Part shown: one piece after another, positions 19,819-30,331 of the stretch
Layout of the letters: each line of letters starts with the position of its first letter
How positions within the stretch are numbered: position 1 is the first letter of the stretch
The notes under the pieces: model-generated
The model's database searches: none
What the model was told of the DNA's origin: nothing
The model's input: the letters and a program-made list of their open reading frames with translations, nothing else
DNA from: VRUE01 sp963805475
GTDB lineage: Bacteria > Actinomycetota > Thermoleophilia > Solirubrobacterales > 70-9
DNA: 64,000 bases
Reading direction: 5' to 3'
Assembly: GCA_963805475.1 (NCBI GenBank)
Contig: CAWDUO010000008.1
Coordinates: 176,443-240,442 of the forward strand
Program-made: the position numbers and the translations under genes

Positions 19819-20208
19819 GTGCTCGTCAGACGCCTGTCGGAAGCCCCCGCCGAGGAGTGGCACAAGCTTCGCTATCACGCCCTGATGGACGCGGGGCAGC
19901 TCGGCGCTCGCAACATGTCGGTGACCTGGCTCGAGGTGCCCGCCGGGGCCGAGCAGACGCTGCGCTCCGACGAGGGCGGCGAGCAGGTCTACGTCGTCGT
20001 CCGCGGCTCGGGCACGATGTCGGTCGCCGGCGACACCCAGGACGTGGGGGAGGGCGACCTGATCCTCGTCCCGCCGGCCACCGACCACTCGGTCGCCAAC
20101 ACGGGGAGCGCCGAGCTCGCCTGCGTCTCGGTGCAGTCGCCGCCGGTCGCCGCCGCCGACCTCTACTCCGACCAACTCGCCGAGGTCGCGGGCTATGACG
20201 ACGACTGA
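19819..20208 (+). CDS. Cupin-domain protein
   Basis: Small single-domain cupin, 129 residues. The beta-barrel motifs are EQVYVVVRGSGTMSVAGD near 55 and GDLILVPPATDHSVANTG near 78. The first motif normally holds two histidines and a glutamate for metal binding; here the region AEQTLRSDEGGEQ has no His, so only the His of the second motif (TDHS) remains and metal binding may be lost. Start is GTG. Function cannot be assigned; a sugar-binding or regulatory cupin is as likely as an enzyme. Confidence 0.8.
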   Translation: MLVRRLSEAPAEEWHKLRYHALMDAGQLGARNMSVTWLEVPAGAEQTLRSDEGGEQVYVVVRGSGTMSVAGDTQDVGEGDLILVPPATDHSVANTGSAELACVSVQSPPVAAADLYSDQLAEVAGYDDD

Positions 20209-20220
20209 GACGCGATAGGC

Positions 20221-20302
20221 GGCGCATCTCGGAGTCCTCGGTCGCTCGCGTGCAGAGCACGCCACGCTCCCTGCGTCCTCCGACCTGCTTGCCTCTCGCG
20301 CC
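20221..20302 (+). repeat. P2 element, copy 1 (after the cupin gene)
   Basis: About 82 bases starting GGCGCATCTCGG and ending CTCGCGCC, with a small internal hairpin CGTGC-aga-GCACG. Copies at 23789 (minus strand) and 63860 have TGTGC/GCACA at the same place, a compensated pair. It lies 12 bases after the cupin stop. The 68 bases between it and comEA hold nothing else I recognise beyond an AT-rich patch (CATTTTTGATCTTG). Confidence 0.85.
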
Positions 20303-20370
20303 TCAGTTGCGTTTCAGACATTTTTGATCTTGCGCGCCACACGCGCGTCGGGGGCGGCCACGCTGCGGCC

Positions 20371-20994
20371 GTGCCGCATCTTTCCCGCTCTCAGGTGGTC
20401 GTCTACGGCGCCGTCGCCGTCGCCCTGCTGCTCGTCGGGGTGCGGGCGATCAAGGCTGAGGGGAGCGGGCCCAGCGACTCCTACGCCTCCTCTTCGAGCG
20501 CTTCCTACTCATCGTCATCGTCTTCCTCGTCGGAATCCTCGGGGGGGATGAGCCTGGCGTCGAGCGGCGGGCCCGACGTGGTCGTCGACGTCGCCGGGGC
20601 GGTGAAGCGGCCGGGGGTCTACCGGCTGCCGGTCGGCTCGCGGGTCGTCGACGCGATCTCGCGCGCCGGCGGGGCGGCGGGGGACGCGGCGCTGGAAGGG
20701 ATCAACCGCGCCGCCCGGCTCGCCGACGGACAGCAGGTGGTGGTGCCGGAGCGGGGGCCGGGTGGCGCGCCCCCCGCGGCCGGCGGGGGCGCGGCCGAAG
20801 AAGGGCCGATCAGCCTCGGCAGCGCCACCGCAGAGCAGCTCGAAACGATCGACGGGATCGGCCCGGTGACGGCGGAGAAGATCGTCGAATACCGCGACCA
20901 GCACGGCGGCCTCTCCTCGGTCGACGACCTCGACCAGGTGAGCGGCATCGGCCCGGCGACGATGGAATCGCTGCGCGGCCGGCTTCAGCCGTAG
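20371..20994 (+). CDS. comEA: Competence protein ComEA (DNA receptor)
   Basis: Membrane-anchored double-stranded DNA receptor for transformation. It has 207 residues: one N-terminal membrane segment at about 9-27, a serine-rich linker at about 38-62, a SLBB domain (VVVDVAGAVKRPGVYRL near 72) and a C-terminal helix-hairpin-helix pair (IDGIGPVTAEKIVEYR, VSGIGPATMESLRGRL). The C-terminal HhH binds DNA. Start is GTG. It is followed after four bases by comEC, the transport channel, so the two form the DNA uptake operon. Confidence 0.93.
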   Translation: MPHLSRSQVVVYGAVAVALLLVGVRAIKAEGSGPSDSYASSSSASYSSSSSSSSESSGGMSLASSGGPDVVVDVAGAVKRPGVYRLPVGSRVVDAISRAGGAAGDAALEGINRAARLADGQQVVVPERGPGGAPPAAGGGAAEEGPISLGSATAEQLETIDGIGPVTAEKIVEYRDQHGGLSSVDDLDQVSGIGPATMESLRGRLQP

Positions 20995-20998
20995 CCCG

Positions 20999-22900
20999 AT
21001 GGCGGGCCGCGGCTCGCGCCTGCCGCCGCTTCTGCTGGTCGCGGCGGCGGTCGTGCTGGCCCTGGCCCACACCGGCGAGATCCGCGCCCGCGCCGAGGCG
21101 GCGCTGGGGCGCGGCATGCCGCCCCGCGAGGCCGCCCTTGCGCGCGGCTTCGTGCTCGGCGAGGACGGGGAAGTCGACGCGGCGACGACCGAAGACTTCC
21201 GCCGCGCCGGCTTGAGCCACCTGCTCGCCGTCAGCGGCCAGAACGTCGCGCTTCTGGCGCTGCTGGCGATGCCCCTGCTGGCCGCGCTGGGGATGCCGCT
21301 GCGCACGCGCCTGCTCTGGGTGCTCGGCCTGATCGCCGTCTACGTGCCGCTGGCCGGCGCCGGCCCGTCGATTCAGCGTGCCGGGATCATGGGCGGGCTG
21401 AGCGTGCTCGCGACCCTCGCGGGCCGCCGGGCCTCGCGGCTCTACGCGCTGGCCTTCGCCGCCGTCGTCCTGCTGGCGCTGGAGCCGCGGGTGGCGAGCG
21501 ACGTCGGCTGGCAGCTCAGCTTCGCCGCGGTGCTCGGGATCCTGCTGCTAGCGGCGCCTCTGCGGGCGGCGATCCTCGCGCGCATCGGCGACCGCGGTTG
21601 GCGCCGCGGCCTCACCGACGGCGCGGCGATGACGACCGCCGCCACGCTCGCGACCGCGCCGCTGATCGCCTTCCACTTCGAAGAAGCGTCCCTCACGACG
21701 TTGCTCGCCAATCTGCTGGCGCTGCCGGCGGTGGCGCCGGCGATGTGGCTGGGGATGCTGACCGCCGCCGCCGGCCAGGTCCCGGGCGCCCCGGTGGAGG
21801 CGCTCAACGCGCTCGCCGCCCCGCTGCTCGCCTACATCGCCCAGGTGGCGGCCTGGTGCGGCCGCCCGAGCTGGGCGGCGCTGCGCGTCCACCTGAGCCT
21901 CGGCGGCCTCCTCCTCACCTACGCAGCTCTCACCGCCACCACCCTGGCGGTCGTCCGGCTCATCCGTCACCGCCGCCTCACGCGCCTACGCCGGCCCAAA
22001 CGCTCGCTCCGCTGTTCCTTTGCCCCGAATAACGAGGTAAAGGAACAGCGGAACACGCGGGGGGGCGCGCTGGTTCGGTGGGGGGCTGCTCTCGCTGCCC
22101 TTGTGGCGATCGGGTGGCTCGCGCTCGCCGGTGGGGGCTCACGGGGTGCTCTTGGCTCGCCGCAGCCTGGGCTGCGCGTATCCGTTCTGGACGTCGGGCA
22201 GGGGGACGCGATCCTGCTTCAGCCGCGGCGCGCCCCGCCGATCCTGGTCGACGGCGGGCCGCCCGGCGACGGGCTCGCCGCGAAGCTGCGCGCCGCCGGC
22301 GTCGACCGGCTGGGGGCGGCGATCGTCACCCACGACCAGGCCGACCACGCCGGCGGGATCCGCGACCTGCTGGGAAGGTTCCCGGTCGAACGCGTCCTCT
22401 ACGCGGTCCTGCGCCGCCGCACCCTGGCGCAGGTGCACGCCGCCGGAATCCCCACGCGCCGCCTGGCCCAGGGGAGCGAGCTGCATGACGGCCGCCTGCG
22501 GCTCGACGTGCTCTGGCCGCCGCCCGAGCGGCTCGCCGGCCCGCACGAAGGCGAAGACCCGAACCTGCTGGCGATCGTCGCCCTCGCTCGCTGGCGCGGC
22601 TTCTCGATGCTCCTCACCGCCGACGCCGAGGCTGAGGCCACGCCGCTCGAACCCGGCCCGATCGACGTGCTCAAGGTCGCCCATCACGGCAGCGACGACA
22701 CCGGCCTCGGCTCGCTGCTCGACCGCACGCGGCCGCGGCTGGCGGTGATCTCGGTCGGCGCCGGCAATCCCTACGGTCACCCGACGCCGGGGACGCTGGC
22801 GACGCTGGCCGCGCACCGCGTGCCGGTGCTGCGCACCGACCTGGACGGGACCGTGACGATCGACGTCGGCCGCAGCTCCTTCCGCGTCGAGGGCGGCTGA
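20999..22900 (+). CDS. comEC: Competence channel ComEC/Rec2, carrying an in-frame P1 element
   Basis: Inner-membrane channel for single-stranded DNA during transformation. The competence domain with about eight to ten membrane segments covers residues 1-325 (GLSHLLAVSGQNVALLAL near 70). A metallo-beta-lactamase-like domain follows at about 385-633 (VSVLDVGQGDAIL, THDQADHAGG, AHHGSDDTG). The N-terminal OB-fold domain of larger ComEC proteins is short or absent. A P1 palindrome is read in frame at about residues 337-352 (CSFAPNNEVKEQRN) in the linker between the two parts, on the side after a basic cytoplasmic loop. Confidence 0.92.
   Translation: MAGRGSRLPPLLLVAAAVVLALAHTGEIRARAEAALGRGMPPREAALARGFVLGEDGEVDAATTEDFRRAGLSHLLAVSGQNVALLALLAMPLLAALGMPLRTRLLWVLGLIAVYVPLAGAGPSIQRAGIMGGLSVLATLAGRRASRLYALAFAAVVLLALEPRVASDVGWQLSFAAVLGILLLAAPLRAAILARIGDRGWRRGLTDGAAMTTAATLATAPLIAFHFEEASLTTLLANLLALPAVAPAMWLGMLTAAAGQVPGAPVEALNALAAPLLAYIAQVAAWCGRPSWAALRVHLSLGGLLLTYAALTATTLAVVRLIRHRRLTRLRRPKRSLRCSFAPNNEVKEQRNTRGGALVRWGAALAALVAIGWLALAGGGSRGALGSPQPGLRVSVLDVGQGDAILLQPRRAPPILVDGGPPGDGLAAKLRAAGVDRLGAAIVTHDQADHAGGIRDLLGRFPVERVLYAVLRRRTLAQVHAAGIPTRRLAQGSELHDGRLRLDVLWPPPERLAGPHEGEDPNLLAIVALARWRGFSMLLTADAEAEATPLEPGPIDVLKVAHHGSDDTGLGSLLDRTRPRLAVISVGAGNPYGHPTPGTLATLAAHRVPVLRTDLDGTVTIDVGRSSFRVEGG
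22008..22054 (+). repeat. P1 palindromic element, copy 2 (inside comEC)
   Basis: TCCGCTGTTCCTTTGCCCC paired with a GGTAAAGGAACAGCGGA arm around GAATAACGA. It is followed by AACACGCG and a G-run, as in the other two copies. The reading frame is the same as in obg and in the copy at 26976, giving CSFxPxNxxKEQxN. Confidence 0.9.
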
Positions 22901-22924
22901 GCACCGGGCTAGACTCGACCGACG

Positions 22925-23788
22925 ATGGCCGAGGAGATGCGCTCGCTCTACCTGATCGCCGGCACCGACGGCGCGAAGATCGACGCCACCCGCGCTCGCC
23001 TCCGCGCTCGCGCCGAGCGCGACGGGGGCGCCGCCGCGCTCCAGGTCTTCGAGTCCGGCGAGGGGCGCGCCGCGCCCGACCACGAGGCGCTGCTCGCGGC
23101 GATCCCGGCGATGTCGCTGACCGAGTCGCGCCGCTACCTGCTCGCCGACGGGGTCGAGCGCTGGCGCGACCGCCAGCTGGACGAGGTCGCCGCCGCGCTC
23201 GCCGACCTGCCGCCCGACCTCAGCGTCGTCCTGATCGCCCGCGCGAAGGCGCCGGCGAAGCTGGTCAAGGCGGTCAAGGCAGCCAGGGGCGAGGCCTACG
23301 AGTTCGAGGCGCCGAAGGCGAGGGAGATGCCTCGCGTCCTGGCCGGCGAGGCGCAGCGGCTCGGCTTCCGCCTCGAGCCGGCGGCGGCGCGGATGCTCGT
23401 CGACCGCATGGGCGCCAACCCGCAGCGCCTCCACAACGAGCTCGAGCGGCTGGCGCTGTGGGCGGGAGAGGGCGGCGAGGTGAGCGCCGCGGACGTCGAC
23501 GCGATGGTCGCCGACACCACCGAGACCGTCGTCTGGGCGCTCGCCGACGCGCTCGAGGCCCGCAACCCGGCCGCGGCGCTGAGGGCGGCCGAGCGCCTGC
23601 TGGCGCAGGGCGAGAACGTCACCGGCATGATCTACGCGCTCGCCTCGCGCCTGCGCCGGGCGCGGGGCGGCTCGCTGCCGGAGGCGACGATCGCCCTCGC
23701 CGACCTCGAGGTCTGGCTGCGAGGCGGCGCGGCCTACGGCGAAGATCTCGCCTTTACCCTCGCCATTTCCTCAGTCGCCGGTTCATAG
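22925..23788 (+). CDS. holA: DNA polymerase III subunit delta
   Basis: Clamp-loader subunit that opens the sliding clamp during replication. It is 287 residues, slightly short but complete: an N-terminal AAA-like domain without a P-loop (LYLIAGTDGAKID at the start), the middle part with ALADLPPDLSVVLIA, and the C-terminal collar (MVADTTETVVWALADALE, GENVTGMIYALASRLRR). It ends one base before a P2 element that separates it from the converging rpsT. Position after comEC is frequent in bacteria. Confidence 0.9.
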   Translation: MAEEMRSLYLIAGTDGAKIDATRARLRARAERDGGAAALQVFESGEGRAAPDHEALLAAIPAMSLTESRRYLLADGVERWRDRQLDEVAAALADLPPDLSVVLIARAKAPAKLVKAVKAARGEAYEFEAPKAREMPRVLAGEAQRLGFRLEPAAARMLVDRMGANPQRLHNELERLALWAGEGGEVSAADVDAMVADTTETVVWALADALEARNPAAALRAAERLLAQGENVTGMIYALASRLRRARGGSLPEATIALADLEVWLRGGAAYGEDLAFTLAISSVAGS

Positions 23789-23867
23789 GGCGCGAAAACC
23801 AAGCAGATCAAAGACGAGAGAGGGAGTGTGCTTTGCACATGACCGAACGAGGACGCCGAGATGCGCC
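23789..23867 (-). repeat. P2 element, copy 2 (between convergent holA and rpsT)
   Basis: On the minus strand it reads GGCGCATCTCGGCGTCCTCG and continues in close agreement with copy 3 at 63860, including TGTGC-aaa-GCACA. It begins directly after the holA stop and ends 13 bases before the rpsT stop, so it fills the space where both transcripts must end. A bidirectional terminator role is inferred from position only. Confidence 0.88.
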
Positions 23868-23880
23868 GGTTTGCAGCGTC

Positions 23881-24138
23881 CTAGGCGCCGGCGATTCGCG
23901 CGGCTTTGGCCTTCTTGCGGGCGGCCGTGTTCTTGTGCATGGCGCCCTTCTGCACGGCCTTGTCGATGCGCGAGACGAGCGCCCGGTGCTCGGCCTCGAT
24001 CGCGCTCTCCTCGCCGCCCTCGACGGCGCTCTCCAGCCGCCTGAAGTAGGTCTTGACCGTGCTGGTCAGCAGCCGGTTCTCGGTCCGCTCGCGATCGCTG
24101 CGTAGGATCCGCTTCTTCTGTGAGGCTATATTCGCCAT
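23881..24138 (-). CDS. rpsT: Small ribosomal subunit protein bS20
   Basis: Ribosomal protein S20, binding 16S rRNA early in assembly. It has 85 residues with the usual start MANIASQKKRILRS and the basic helices ending HKNTAARKKAKAARI. It is transcribed leftward. Its start codon shares two bases (CATG) with the murJ start on the other strand, leaving no intergenic space, so promoters and ribosome sites of both genes must lie within the opposite gene. Confidence 0.97.
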   Translation of the reverse strand: MANIASQKKRILRSDRERTENRLLTSTVKTYFRRLESAVEGGEESAIEAEHRALVSRIDKAVQKGAMHKNTAARKKAKAARIAGA

Positions 24139-25732
24139 GAGTGCGGCGCCGGACTATACCGAGGCGCAGTCCGAGAGCCGCCCCGGGCGGATCGCTCGCT
24201 CCACCGCCTTCTTCTCGATCGCCACGGCGGCGTCTCGCGTCGCCGGCCTGGGGCGCGAAGTGGTCGCCGCCGGCTACTACGGCGTCAACGGGCCGATCTC
24301 GGCCTTCACCGTCGCTTTCGGCGTTCCCAACCTGATCCGCGCGCTGTTCGCCGACGCCGCCCTTCAGCCGGCCTTCGTCCCCGTCTTCACCGACCTGGTC
24401 GGCAAGAAGCACTACCGCGAGGCCTTCCGCCTCGCATCGACCCTGCTGCTCCTGATCACGATGGTGCTCGGCGCGATCACCGCCTTCTTCGTGCTGCTCG
24501 CGCCGGTGATCATGCCGCTCTTCGCGCCCGGCTTCGAAGGCGAGCTGCTCGACCTCACGGTCAGCCTCTCGCAGGTCCTCTTCCCGATCCTGATCGTGCT
24601 CGGCGTGAGCGGCGTCGTCGTCGGCATCCTCAACAGCTACGACCGCTTCGGCGCCTTCGCGATCTCGCCGCTGTTCTGGAACCTGACGATCATCGTCGTG
24701 CTCGTCGTGCTCGAGCCGCGCTTCCACGGCCAGGACAAGATCTACGCCTACGCGATCGGGATCCTGATCGGCACCCTCGTCCAGCTGCTGATCCCGACCT
24801 TCGACCTGCGCAACACGCCCTTCAAGTTCAGCTTCTCCTTCGACTGGCGTCACCCGGGCGTCCGCCGGGTGCTGCTGCTGATGCTGCCGGTGACGATCAG
24901 CCTCGGGCTGATCAACTTCAACCAGGTGATCAACAGCTTCTTCGGCACCCTCGTCTCGGACGAAGCACCGGCCGCGATCGAAAAAGCGTTTCGCATCTAT
25001 CAGCTGCCGCAGGGCATCTTCTCGGTCGCGATAGCGACGGTCCTGTTCCCGACCCTGGCCCGCTTCGCCAACCGCGGCGAGGTCGACAACCTGCGGGCGA
25101 CGATGGCGAACGGGATGCGGCAGATCATCTTCGTCCTCGCGCCCGCCGCCGCCGCGATCCTGGCCCTCTCCGAGCCGATGATCCGACTCGTCTACCAGCG
25201 CGGCGAATTCGACCCCTCGCAGACGACGCTGGTCGCGACCGCGCTCTTCTGGTTTTCCTTCTCGCTGCCGACCAACGGCCTCTACCTGCTTCAGACGCGC
25301 ACCTTCTTCAGCCTCCAGCGCCCCTGGATGGCGACGGGGCTCGCCGCCGTCGACCTGATCGTCTCCGCGCTCGGCGCGCTCGTCCTCTACAAGCCCTTCG
25401 GCACCGGCGGCATCGTCGCCGGCACCGGCATCGGCACGACCGCGGCCGTGGTAGCCCAGGCCGTCGTGCTGCGGCGCGAGCTGGGCGGGCTGGAGCTGCG
25501 GCGGCTCCTCTCGACCGGCCTACGGATAACCCTCGCCGCGGCCGCCCTGGCGGCGGTCGGCTACGGCGTCTGGGACGTGCTCGACGGCGCCCTGGGCCGC
25601 GGCCTGCTCGGCCAGATCGCCTCGCTCGGCACGGCGCTGGCGCTGGGCGGGCTCGTCTACGTCGGCGCCGCCAAGCTGCTGCGCATCGCCGAGCTGGAGC
25701 AGGTGATGCGTTTGGTCCGGCGCCGCGGCTGA
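24137..25732 (+). CDS. murJ: Lipid II flippase MurJ
   Basis: Moves lipid II across the inner membrane for wall synthesis. About 531 residues with some 14 membrane segments. Family features include SRVAGLGREVVAAGYYG near 35, the PNLIRALFADAALQPAFVPVF stretch near 58, and later QLPQGIFSVAIATVLFPTLAR near 288. Start ATG at 24137 overlaps the rpsT start codon on the other strand; a GAGG eleven bases upstream may serve as ribosome site. Longer starts would run deep into rpsT. It overlaps the next gene by one base, which suggests a shared role in envelope glycan work. Confidence 0.93.
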   Translation: MSAAPDYTEAQSESRPGRIARSTAFFSIATAASRVAGLGREVVAAGYYGVNGPISAFTVAFGVPNLIRALFADAALQPAFVPVFTDLVGKKHYREAFRLASTLLLLITMVLGAITAFFVLLAPVIMPLFAPGFEGELLDLTVSLSQVLFPILIVLGVSGVVVGILNSYDRFGAFAISPLFWNLTIIVVLVVLEPRFHGQDKIYAYAIGILIGTLVQLLIPTFDLRNTPFKFSFSFDWRHPGVRRVLLLMLPVTISLGLINFNQVINSFFGTLVSDEAPAAIEKAFRIYQLPQGIFSVAIATVLFPTLARFANRGEVDNLRATMANGMRQIIFVLAPAAAAILALSEPMIRLVYQRGEFDPSQTTLVATALFWFSFSLPTNGLYLLQTRTFFSLQRPWMATGLAAVDLIVSALGALVLYKPFGTGGIVAGTGIGTTAAVVAQAVVLRRELGGLELRRLLSTGLRITLAAAALAAVGYGVWDVLDGALGRGLLGQIASLGTALALGGLVYVGAAKLLRIAELEQVMRLVRRRG

Positions 25733-26529
25733 TGCTCGACCTGCCGCGCTACCTGCTGGGCGTCGCCGAGCTCCTCCTGCTCGGCGGCTTCGCCTGGCTG
25801 GGCGCCTCGGCCGTGCGCGCCCGGTTGCTGCCCGGCTTCTCGGCAGCTCCCGCCTATCTAGCCACGTCGGTCGTAGCGCTCGCCCTGCTGATCTGGACGG
25901 CGGAGCTGCTCGGAAGCTTCGGCCTGTTCGAGCCAGTGCCATATCTCGTCGGGATCGGGATCGTCGGAGGGGGACTTTGGTTAGGCATTGAGAGAAGGAG
26001 AAGCAAAGGGAAGGGCGGCGAAGAGCTGTCGGTCATAGCTTTCGTCGCCTTCCTCGTGACCGCACTGGCGCTCGTCAAGTTCGGCGTCGACGTGCGGTCG
26101 AAGCTGATGACGGGGATGACCGGGTTCGATTCGACCTGGTACCACGGGCCCTTCGCAGCGGGGTTCTTCCAGAGCGGGGACACGTGGAGCCTGCACTTCA
26201 TCGCGCCGCAGTTCCTGGCGTGGTTCTACCCGGCGAACGCAGAAATCTTCCACGCGGCCGGGATGCTGGCGTTTGGGCGGGACATTCTCTCGCCGCTGCT
26301 GAACCTCGGCTGGTTCGCCGGCTGCCTGGTCGCCTGCTGGTGCATCGGTCGGCCGTACCGCGTCGCTCCCTGGTCGCTCGCCCTAGGGGCGATTGCATTG
26401 AGCTTGCCCGTGCTCGCAGACCAGGCGGGAGAAGCGAGAAACGACATCGTCGGCATCTTCTTTCTGCTCGCCGCCGTCGCGATCGCCCTGAACGCCTCCT
26501 CGAGCGACGCCGAGCTCGATGACCCTTCG

Positions 26530-26574
26530 CGCGTTCGCCTTTTGTCAGGCTCAACCCGACAAAAGGCGAACGCG
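26530..26574 (+). repeat. P8 palindromic element, copy 1
   Basis: Perfect 17-base arms (CGCGTTCGCCTTTTGTC and its complement) around AGGCTCAACCC. A degenerate second copy sits at 39737 over the end of trpG. It is read in frame here as RVRLLSGSTRQKANA, in a different frame from the trpG copy. Confidence 0.88.
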
Positions 26575-26975
26575 GGGGTTGTCGTGGGGCTTGCCGCGGG
26601 GATGGCGGCGGGGACGAAGCTCAACTTCCTCCTGCCCGCTGCTGTTCTAGTCCTGGGACTCCCGCTGCTCGCGCCGGCCGGCAAGCGCCTGCGTGCGCTC
26701 GCGGCGACCACGCTCGCCGCCCTGGCCGGCGGCGGCTACTGGTACCTGCGCAACCTCGTCCACACGGGCAACCCACTGCCCTGGTTCGACCACCTCGGCC
26801 CGATTTCCCTACCAGCGCCGCAGCAGGCGCTCGGCGGCCGCGAAGGCCACACGGTGCTCAGCTACCTCACCGACGGCAAGGTTTGGTCCGACTGGTTCCT
26901 CCCCGGCCTGCACGGCGCCCTGACGATCCTCTGGCCCCTCGTCGCCTTCCTCGCCCTAACCGGCCTCCTTCTGTC

Positions 26976-27024
26976 GTTCCGCTGTTCCTTTACCCCAAAT
27001 AACGAGGCAAAGGAACAGCGGAAC
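26976..27024 (+). repeat. P1 palindromic element, copy 3
   Basis: GTTCCGCTGTTCCTTTACCC with the complementary arm around AAATAACGA, then AACGAGCGA and a run of eight G. It is read in frame as CSFTPNNEAKEQRN, matching the peptides made in Obg and ComEC. Confidence 0.9.
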
Positions 27025-27257
27025 GAGCGAGGGGGGGGTGGTGCGGCCTTGTGCGTCGCCGGTCTCGCCGGCCTGGCGGCAGCTCTCGCCTGGCTCGTGG
27101 CGCCGACCTCCGCCTCGGGCCCCGAGGGAATGCCCCGAGGCTTCGAATCCGGCCTCCGCTACCTCACGCCAGCTTTGGTCCTCGGCTTGGCGCTGCTGCC
27201 AGTCGGCCTGACACGCTCCTCGATCGTCCTGCCGACACGGCTCCGAAGGGCGGACGC

Positions 27258-27334
27258 GGGGCACCCTCCGAACGGGCGGATACTCAAAGCGCCGGCCTCA
27301 TTAGGCCGGCGCTTGTCCGGGCGGAGGGTGCCCC
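27258..27334 (+). repeat. P6 element, copy 1
   Basis: Outer arms GGGGCACCCTCCG/CGGAGGGTGCCCC enclose GGCGGATACTCAAA and a perfect inner hairpin of 12 base pairs around CATT (27287-27314). The second copy at 47055, on the other strand, has two compensated changes in the inner stem and different outer arms. Read in frame here as NGRILKAPASLGRRLSG. Confidence 0.88.
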
Positions 27335-27824
27335 GTGGCCGCCCGGCGGCGCTCGCACTGGCGCTCGTCCTGCTCGCCGCGATCGCGATCGGCTACCCGG
27401 TCCAGCGCCGCTACCTCCACGACCGCTACGCCGACCCGACCTTCGCCGCCCCCGGCCTCAACACCGCCTTCGAGTGGGCCAACGACGTCTCGAACGCCCG
27501 CATAGCCACCACCAGCACCCGCCAGTACCCCCTGTTCGGCCGCGACCTGACCAACCACGTCCAATACATAGGCGTCCAAACCCCCCACGGCGGCTTCGTC
27601 CCCCCGACCACCTGCCCCCAATGGCGCCGTCTCCTAAACGAGGGCCACTACGACTACGTAGTCACGACCCGCGACCGAGTCGAACCAGGCAAGCCCCCCT
27701 ATCCCGCCACAGCCGCCTGGACCGCCGGCCATTCGGCGGATCTCGTCCTGGCAACGACCCCCGACCAAGGTCTTCAAGCTAACCGCCCCCCTGGAGTCCA
27801 TCGGCGTGTAGCCACTGACGTTCT

Positions 27825-27877
27825 CCGGCGGGTGGCGCGGGGGAGGGGCGCCCCTCCTCCGCGACAGGACCCGCCGG
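27825..27877. repeat. Long inverted repeat before lepA
   Basis: CCGGCGGGT ... ACCCGCCGG with an inner GGAGGGGCGCCCCTCC palindrome, lying between the probable end of the glycosyltransferase-like gene (27811) and lepA. It resembles the P elements in architecture, but no second copy is in this window. It could be a transcription terminator without a U-run or a single-copy member of another family. Confidence 0.6.
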
Positions 27878-27908
27878 CCGATCACGCCCGCCATACTCCG
27901 CCCCGCCG

Positions 27909-29702
<1,794 letters not shown>

Positions 29703-29706
29703 CAAA

Positions 29707-29742
29707 CCGCCACCTCCTCCGCTTCGCGTCCGGGGGTGGCGG
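29707..29742 (+). repeat. P9 element, copy 1 (after lepA)
   Basis: Stem CCGCCACC/GGTGGCGG around TCCTCCGCTTCGCGTCCGGG, starting four bases after the lepA stop. The second copy at 58704 has a different but still complementary stem (GCCGCC/GGCGGC), the same core, and an insertion. The remaining 79 bases to the next gene include AGAATCAGAT, which matches ten bases of the P3 core, and an AT-rich patch just before the next start that may be a promoter. Confidence 0.78.
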
Positions 29743-29821
29743 CTGCGCGCCATATCGGCGCCGCTCGCAGAGAATCAGATCGTGATGCTCGCTAATTGAT
29801 TGATGAATAAACTGCGCGCGC

Positions 29822-30262
29822 ATGGCGATCAAGACTGAGGCTGTCGGCAAGGAATGGCCCGCGACCACCTACGAGGTGGGCAAGGAGAAGATCGGCGAGT
29901 ACGCGCGGGTCCTGGGGATCGAGAGCCCGGTGCACTTCGACCGCGAGGCGGCCAGGGCGGCCGGCTTTCGCGACGTCGTCGCGCCGCCGATGTTCTGCGT
30001 CGTCTACAGCGCCCCGGCGCTGGGGCCGGCGATGTTCGACCCCGAGGTGGGGATGAACTTCGCCGCGATGGTCCACGGCGGGCAGGAGTTCGTCTGGGGC
30101 GAGCCCGCCTGCTCGGGCGACGAGATCACCACGACGGCCAAGTGCCTGGAGATCTTCGAGAAGGACGGCAAGGGCTTCTACGTCTTCGAGACCGTCTCCA
30201 CCAACCAGGACGGCGCCGAGGTCGTGCGCGGCACCTGGACCAACATCGTCAGGGGGGTCTGA
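29822..30262 (+). CDS. MaoC-type dehydratase, HadA/HadC-like subunit
   Basis: Hot-dog fold protein of 146 residues of the N-terminal MaoC dehydratase type, comparable to the non-catalytic partner of the (3R)-hydroxyacyl-ACP dehydratases HadAB/HadBC. Visible features are the start VGKEWPATTYEVGKEKIGEYAR, SPVHFDREAARAAGF near 36 and GMNFAAMVHGGQEFVW near 76. The next gene encodes the matching catalytic-type subunit. The usual role is the dehydration step of fatty acid elongation. Start ATG at 29822 follows the only AT-rich leader nearby. Confidence 0.82.
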   Translation: MAIKTEAVGKEWPATTYEVGKEKIGEYARVLGIESPVHFDREAARAAGFRDVVAPPMFCVVYSAPALGPAMFDPEVGMNFAAMVHGGQEFVWGEPACSGDEITTTAKCLEIFEKDGKGFYVFETVSTNQDGAEVVRGTWTNIVRGV

Positions 30263-30269
30263 GATGTCC

Positions 30270-30328
30270 GCGAGCCCGACCGAACAAGCATCCATATCTG
30301 ACTCTCTGCGCCGTGAGGGAGGGCGAAG
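30270..30328 (+). repeat. P3 element, copy 2 (between the two dehydratase genes)
   Basis: Contains CAAGCATCCATATCTGACTC, the least conserved of the three direct copies, and fills most of the 69-base gap between two genes whose products should be made in equal amounts. Its 3' edge includes the GGGAGGGCGAAG that probably serves as ribosome site for the following GTG. Confidence 0.72.
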
Positions 30329-30331
30329 CCA

